Shown here: one piece after another, positions 27,637 through 32,503 of the stretch
How the letters are laid out: every line of letters starts with the position of its first letter
How positions within the stretch are numbered: position 1 is the stretch's first letter
Source of the DNA: Alphaproteobacteria bacterium
GTDB lineage: Bacteria; Pseudomonadota; Alphaproteobacteria; Micropepsales; Micropepsaceae
Assembly (NCBI GenBank): GCA_027456965.1
Contig: DAIDUA010000137.1
Location: 1 to 32,503, forward strand
Length of the DNA stretch: 32,503 bases
Direction: 5' to 3'
Notes under the pieces: model-generated
The model's input: only the letters and a program-made list of their open reading frames with translations
The model's database searches: none
Told to the model about the DNA's origin: nothing
Program-made: the position numbers and the translations under genes

Positions 27637-27683
27637 TCGCCCGGCGCTTGCCCCGTGGCAGCCCCTCGCCTATTGAGCGCGCC

Positions 27684-29567
27684 ATGAGCGCTTACGACGT
27701 CATCGTCATCGGTGGAGGCCATGCGGGCTGCGAAGCGGCGGCCGCTGCGGCGCGCGCCGGGGCGGCGACCCTGCTCGTCACCCATAAGCAGTCGACACTG
27801 GGCGAAATGTCCTGCAACCCCGCCATCGGCGGTGTCGGCAAGGGGCATCTGGTGCGCGAGATCGATGCCGCCGACGGGCTGATGGGTCGGGTGGCCGATG
27901 CGGCCGGCATTCAGTTCCGGGTGCTGAACCGTCGTAAGGGCCCGGCGGTGCGCGGACCGCGCGCCCAGGCCGACCGCAAGCTTTACCGGCAAGCGATGCA
28001 GGCGGCGCTGGCGACCACGGCCAATCTGGATATTCGCGAGGCTGCAGCAGAGGACCTGATCCTGAAAGACGGCCGGGTCGCCGGCGTGTTGACCGCTGAT
28101 GGCGAGGTGCTGACCGCCGCCGCCATCGTGCTGACAACAGGCACCTTCCTGAAGGGCCTGATCCATTGTGGGGAACGGAAGATTGCGGCCGGACGGGCGG
28201 TCGCCGGGCGCTCGGAATTTCATGGCGACGGCGTGGAGGCGCCCTCCATCGGGTTGTCGGACACGTTGTATGCGCTGGGTTTCGCCATGGGCCGGCTGAA
28301 GACCGGTACCCCACCCCGCCTGGACGGCAAGACCATCGATTGGGCGAGCCTGGAGGTCCAGCACGGCGACGACCCGCCCTCGCCTTTTTCCTTTTTAACG
28401 AGCGCGATCGCGACGCCCCAGATCGCCTGCCATATCACGCGGACGACCGAGGAAACCCATGCGGTGATCCGCGGGAACCTGCATCGCGCCCCGCTCTATT
28501 CCGGCCAGATCGAAGGCCGCGGACCACGCTATTGCCCGTCCATCGAGGACAAGGTCGTGCGGTTTGCCCATCGCGGCAGCCATCAGATTTTCCTGGAGCC
28601 TGAGGGACTGGACGACGACACGGTCTATCCCAACGGGATTTCGACCTCCCTGCCCGAGGACGTGCAGCACGCGCTGCTGAAGAGCATTCCGGGGCTGGAG
28701 CACGTCACGGTGCGTCGGCCGGGCTATGCCAGCGAGTACGACTTCGTGGACCCGTGCGAGCTTTTGCCCTCGCTGGAGACCAAACGCGTACCCGGCCTCT
28801 ACTTGGCTGGCCAGATCAACGGCACCACGGGCTACGAGGAAGCGGCCGCCCAGGGTCTGATGGCCGGGCTGAACGCGGCGCGGGCCGCCGGCGGCTCCGA
28901 TGCGGTCGTTCTCGACCGCGCGACCGCCTATATCGGGGTGCTGATCGACGATCTGGTGACCAAGGGCGTCAGTGAGCCGTACCGCATGTTCACCTCGCGG
29001 GCCGAATACCGCCTGACGCTGCGCGCCGACAATGCGGACCAGCGCCTGACGCCGGTGTTCGACAAGGCTTGGCTGGTTGGGGCGGAGCGCCGGGGCGCGT
29101 TTGCCCGCAAGCTGGAACGGCTGGACGAGGCCAGGGCGCGGATGCACAGCCTGAATCTCACCCCGAACGAAGCCCAGAAGCAAGGCATCACGGTCCGGCT
29201 GGACGGAACGCGGCGCACGGCCTTGGAGCTGCTGAGCCTGCCGGAGGTGGATTTCCCGGTTCTGACGGGCATCTGGCCGGAATTGCGGGGCTTCCGGGAG
29301 GATGTCGTCGAACAGCTGGAGGTCGACGCCCTGTATGCCGGCTATCTGGGTCGTCAGGAGGCCGATATCCTGGCGTTCCGGCGCGACGAAGCTCTTTGTC
29401 TGCCGGATGAACTGGATTACGCCGCCGTCTGCGGCCTGTCGGCTGAAGCGGCGCAGAAGCTTGCGGCGATCCGGCCGGCCACACTGGGGCAGGCGGCGCG
29501 CATCGACGGCGTGACGCCGGCAGCCCTGACCCTGGTGCTCGCCCATGTCAAATCCCGTGCGGCCTGA
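27684..29567 (+). CDS. mnmG: tRNA uridine-5-carboxymethylaminomethyl(34) synthesis enzyme MnmG
   Basis: [31 protein letters not shown]...[24 protein letters not shown]..., [16 protein letters not shown]-like motif. Confidence 0.96.
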   Translation: MSAYDVIVIGGGHAGCEAAAAAARAGAATLLVTHKQSTLGEMSCNPAIGGVGKGHLVREIDAADGLMGRVADAAGIQFRVLNRRKGPAVRGPRAQADRKLYRQAMQAALATTANLDIREAAAEDLILKDGRVAGVLTADGEVLTAAAIVLTTGTFLKGLIHCGERKIAAGRAVAGRSEFHGDGVEAPSIGLSDTLYALGFAMGRLKTGTPPRLDGKTIDWASLEVQHGDDPPSPFSFLTSAIATPQIACHITRTTEETHAVIRGNLHRAPLYSGQIEGRGPRYCPSIEDKVVRFAHRGSHQIFLEPEGLDDDTVYPNGISTSLPEDVQHALLKSIPGLEHVTVRRPGYASEYDFVDPCELLPSLETKRVPGLYLAGQINGTTGYEEAAAQGLMAGLNAARAAGGSDAVVLDRATAYIGVLIDDLVTKGVSEPYRMFTSRAEYRLTLRADNADQRLTPVFDKAWLVGAERRGAFARKLERLDEARARMHSLNLTPNEAQKQGITVRLDGTRRTALELLSLPEVDFPVLTGIWPELRGFREDVVEQLEVDALYAGYLGRQEADILAFRRDEALCLPDELDYAAVCGLSAEAAQKLAAIRPATLGQAARIDGVTPAALTLVLAHVKSRAA

Positions 29568-30213
29568 AGAACCCGTCGGGCCCGAGGAATTCGCAGCCGC
29601 CACCGGTGTTTCACGTGAAACATTGGCCAGGCTGAAACTGCATGTCGATCTGCTGACCGACTGGAACAGTCGTCATAATCTGGTGTCCGAGGCGTCGTTG
29701 GCGGAGGTCTGGCGCCGGCATGTCTGGGACAGTGCGCAGCTCCTGCCGCTGATCCCGCCGGAGGCCGAGACGCTGGCCGATTTCGGCAGCGGGGCGGGGT
29801 TTCCCGGGATGGTGCTGGCCGTGTTGCTGCAGGGTCGGGTCGCGGTCACCCTGTTCGAAGCGACTCGCAAGAAGGCGGAATTCCTGCGCGCAGTCGCCGA
29901 GCGACTGGGCATCAATGTGCACATCAGCAACGAGCGGATCGAAAGCGCGCCGGCGAGGCCGCCCTTCGACGTCATCACCGCGCGCGCCTGCGCGGCCGTA
30001 GGCGTACTGCTCGATTATACACAGCGTTTCGCGGGGCCGGACACGATCTGTCTGTTCCTGAAGGGGGAAACGGTGGCGTCCGAATTGACCGACGCCCGCC
30101 GATCCTGGAGGATCGATCTTCGACAGCATCCAAGCTTGACGCATCCGTCCGGGGTCATCCTGGAGATTCGAAAGTTCCGCCATGTCCGAGCCAAGCACAA
30201 AAAGCCCAAATAA
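29545..30213 (+). CDS. rsmG: 16S rRNA (guanine(527)-N(7))-methyltransferase RsmG
   Basis: [30 protein letters not shown]...[18 protein letters not shown]; 23-bp overlap with mnmG. Confidence 0.95.
   Translation: MSNPVRPEEPVGPEEFAAATGVSRETLARLKLHVDLLTDWNSRHNLVSEASLAEVWRRHVWDSAQLLPLIPPEAETLADFGSGAGFPGMVLAVLLQGRVAVTLFEATRKKAEFLRAVAERLGINVHISNERIESAPARPPFDVITARACAAVGVLLDYTQRFAGPDTICLFLKGETVASELTDARRSWRIDLRQHPSLTHPSGVILEIRKFRHVRAKHKKPK
29607..29622. promoter_or_regulatory. parS: parS site (ParB binding), copy 2, inside rsmG coding sequence
   Basis: TGTTTCACGTGAAACA, identical to copy 1, encoding part of GVSRETL of RsmG. Confidence 0.93.
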
Positions 30214-31006
30214 CAGGCCCCGCGTGCTGGTGATCGCCAACCAGAAGGGCGGCGTCGGCAAGACCACGACGGCGATCAATCTGGGCACGGCCCTGGCGGC
30301 GGTCGGCGAACCGACGCTGCTGATCGACATCGACCCGCAGGGCAATGCCTCCACCGGCCTCGGTATCCCGCGCAGCGAACGCAAGCTCCCCACCTATGAC
30401 GTGCTGATGGGCCAGGCGAAGCTGGCCGACGCCATCGTTCCCACCCGCATCCCGAAATTGTCGCTGGTGCCGTCGACCGTCGACCTCTCCGGCGCCGAGC
30501 TGGAGCTGATCGACCTGGAGCGGCGCAACAACCGGCTCAAGGATGCGCTGGCGGAATACTCCGCACACGGATCATCGCAATTTTCCTATGTGTTGATCGA
30601 TTGCCCGCCGTCGCTGACGCTGCTCACCGTCAACGCCATGGTGGCCGCCGATTCCGTGGTGGTGCCGCTGCAATGCGAATTCTTCGCGCTGGAAGGTCTG
30701 AGCCAGTTGCTCAAGACGATCGATCTGGTGCGCGCCAATCTGAATGCGTCGCTCGAGATCCAGGGCATCGTGCTGACCATGTTCGACAAGCGCAACAAGC
30801 TGTCCGATCAGGTCGCGGCCGATGTGCGCGAGAACATGGGCACCATGGTGTACAACACCGTGATCCCAAGAAACGTGCGTATTTCCGAAGCGCCGAGCCA
30901 CGGCCTGCCGGCGCTGGTCTATGATCTGCGGTGTCCGGGAAGTCAGGCCTATATCAAACTCGCGGGCGAACTCATTCAACGCGAACGGATGCGGGCAGCC
31001 GCATGA
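30182..31006 (+). CDS. parA: Chromosome partitioning ATPase ParA/Soj
   Basis: RVLVIANQKGGVGKTTTAINLGTALAAVG..TLLIDIDPQGNASTGLG deviant Walker A; 32-bp overlap with rsmG. Confidence 0.96.
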   Translation: MSEPSTKSPNNRPRVLVIANQKGGVGKTTTAINLGTALAAVGEPTLLIDIDPQGNASTGLGIPRSERKLPTYDVLMGQAKLADAIVPTRIPKLSLVPSTVDLSGAELELIDLERRNNRLKDALAEYSAHGSSQFSYVLIDCPPSLTLLTVNAMVAADSVVVPLQCEFFALEGLSQLLKTIDLVRANLNASLEIQGIVLTMFDKRNKLSDQVAADVRENMGTMVYNTVIPRNVRISEAPSHGLPALVYDLRCPGSQAYIKLAGELIQRERMRAAA

Positions 31007-31893
31007 GCGTGGAGGCGCAAAAGGAATTGGCAGAGGAACTGCGTCCGCGCGGATTGGGCCGCGGCCTCTCCGCGCTGATCGGCGAAGAGGCGGTGCCGAC
31101 CCGCGGCGAAACGCAGGCGCGCGCGGCGCGCACCGTGCCGATCGCGTTCCTGAAACCGAATCGCTTCCAGCCGCGCAAACGGTTCGCCGAAGAGGACTTG
31201 AACGACCTCGTCCAGTCGATCAAGGCCAAGGGCATCCTGCAGCCGATCCTGGTGCGCCCGGTTGCCGGCCAGCAGAACAGCTACGAGATCGTCGCCGGCG
31301 AACGGCGTTGGCGCGCGGCCCAGCTCGCCAAGCTGCACGACGTGCCGGTGGTGGTGCGCGAGATGAACGACGGCGAGGCGCTGGAAATCGCCATCATCGA
31401 GAACGTCCAGCGCGCCGATCTCAACGCCATCGAGGAGGCGGCGGCCTACCAAGAGCTGATGGACCGCTTCGGCTACACCCAGGAGCGGGTGGCCAGCGAG
31501 GTCGGCAAGAGCCGCAGCCATATCGCCAACACCCTGCGCCTGACCAAGCTGCCCGAAACAGTCAAGGCAATGGTGCAGGACGGGCGCCTGACGGCGGGCC
31601 ATGCCCGCACCCTGATCGGGGTGGCCGACCCCGAGGCGCGGGCGCGCGAAATTCTGGCCGGGGCGCTGAACGTCCGCGAGGCCGAACAGCGTTCGCAGGC
31701 GAAAAAGGGAAAGACCCACAGGCTGCCTGTGGAAGACCCCAACATCAAGGCGCTGGAAGATAGCATTTCCAATGCCTTGGGGCTGAGAGTTCAGATTCTC
31801 CACAAAGGGGATAAGGGCGGCGAGGTGCGGATTTCCTACAAAACCCTGGAACAGCTGGATGAGCTCACACGGCGTCTGAAAAACCGGGGATAA
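31003..31893 (+). CDS. parB: Chromosome partitioning protein ParB
   Basis: RGLGRGLSALIGEE...KPNRFQPRKRFAEEDLNDLVQSIKAKGILQPILVRP...YEIVAGERRWRAAQLA..., KSRSHIANTLRLTKLP HTH. Confidence 0.96.
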   Translation: MSVEAQKELAEELRPRGLGRGLSALIGEEAVPTRGETQARAARTVPIAFLKPNRFQPRKRFAEEDLNDLVQSIKAKGILQPILVRPVAGQQNSYEIVAGERRWRAAQLAKLHDVPVVVREMNDGEALEIAIIENVQRADLNAIEEAAAYQELMDRFGYTQERVASEVGKSRSHIANTLRLTKLPETVKAMVQDGRLTAGHARTLIGVADPEARAREILAGALNVREAEQRSQAKKGKTHRLPVEDPNIKALEDSISNALGLRVQILHKGDKGGEVRISYKTLEQLDELTRRLKNRG

Positions 31894-31925
31894 ACAGCCT
31901 ATCCAATTGAATATTAAGTATTAAT

Positions 31926-31934
31926 TTATCCACA
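31926..31934 (+). promoter_or_regulatory. Consensus DnaA box
   Basis: TTATCCACA, exact match to TTATNCACA, in an AT-rich parB-hisA gap. Confidence 0.5.
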
Positions 31935-31938
31935 GATT

Positions 31939-32503
31939 CTAGTGAACAGCGTTCGCTGCGCGCAGCGCTACCTGGGCATCGATCCGCCCATCATACAGCG
32001 CCCGGCCGATCACCACCCCGGCGATATTCGGCTCCCTGGCAGCAAGGAGCGCCTGGACGTCCGCAATGTCCGAGACCCCGCCGGAGGCGATGACAGGGAT
32101 GCTGACCACACGCGCCAGGGCCGCCGTCGCGCCGACATTCACCCCGCGCAGCAAGCCGTCCCGGTCGACGTCGGTGAACAGGATGGCGGCGACGCCGGCA
32201 TCCTCGAATCGCGCGCCCAATTCCGCCGGCGTCATGTCCGAGGTCTCGGCCCAGCCCTGGGTGGCGATCTTTCCGCCCTTGGCGTCGGCGCCCACCACGA
32301 TCCGTCCCGGAAAGGCGCGCGCGGCGTCCTTGACCAAGTCCGGATTGGTCAGCGCCACCGTCCCCAGGATGACGCGGGTGATCCCCGCCGCCAGCCAGGT
32401 CTCGATCGCTTTCATGTCGCGAATCCCGCCGCCCAGTTGGATGGGCAGCGAGATCGCGGCGCGGATCGCCTTCACCGCCTCGGCATTGGCGGCGCGCCCG
32501 TCG
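31939..32503 (-). CDS. hisA: Phosphoribosylformimino-5-aminoimidazole carboxamide ribotide isomerase HisA, 5' end beyond window
   Basis: LPIQLGGGIRDMKAIETWLAAGITRVILGTVALTNPDLV...FTDVDRDGLLRGVN...PVIASGGVSDIADVQALL; frame open to window end; TAG stop. Confidence 0.95.
   Translation of the reverse strand, partial: DGRAANAEAVKAIRAAISLPIQLGGGIRDMKAIETWLAAGITRVILGTVALTNPDLVKDAARAFPGRIVVGADAKGGKIATQGWAETSDMTPAELGARFEDAGVAAILFTDVDRDGLLRGVNVGATAALARVVSIPVIASGGVSDIADVQALLAAREPNIAGVVIGRALYDGRIDAQVALRAANAVH

Noticed and set aside
28395-29603. 402-aa minus-strand ORF opposite mnmG
   Set aside because: Antisense shadow with Arg/Gln-rich composition.
31911-31924. TTAA-N3-TTAA near parB as a CtrA site
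   Set aside because: Spacing is 3, not 7.
1-32503. CRISPR arrays, tRNA/rRNA genes, transposons, prophage or secondary-metabolite clusters
   Set aside because: No repeat-spacer pattern, no tRNA-like fold noticed, no mobile-element protein among the ORFs.

Overview
High-GC window, almost fully coding, with no phage, IS, CRISPR, rRNA or tRNA signal. Gene content and order look like the replication-origin region of an alphaproteobacterial chromosome: dnaQ-coaE-aroE-maf-ppsR on the minus strand, diverging from hemE-hemH-hemJ-rho on the plus strand, then mnmE-mnmG-rsmG-parA-parB with two perfect parS palindromes. The left part carries an LpoA-like protein, hemW-rdgB-rph, hrcA-grpE, dapB, an AraC-MGMT fusion, nth, a PfkB kinase, Smr-mltA-Tim44-like and secB. 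The most notable observations are: (1) the ppsR/hemE intergenic region has the position and motif content expected of a Caulobacter-type oriC (same-orientation DnaA-box-like 9-mers and four GANTC sites); (2) grpE is split by a single in-frame TAG although both halves look well conserved; (3) there are two exact parS sites, one inside the rsmG coding sequence; (4) a long rho leader holds a plausible promoter and a 21-codon upstream ORF; (5) a perfect inverted repeat sits directly upstream of a small VapBC-like operon; (6) a long perfect hairpin could sequester the ribosome-binding site of a dienelactone hydrolase gene. No clearly new multi-gene system was found. Product calls come from reading the supplied translations against remembered family features. 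No database search was run.
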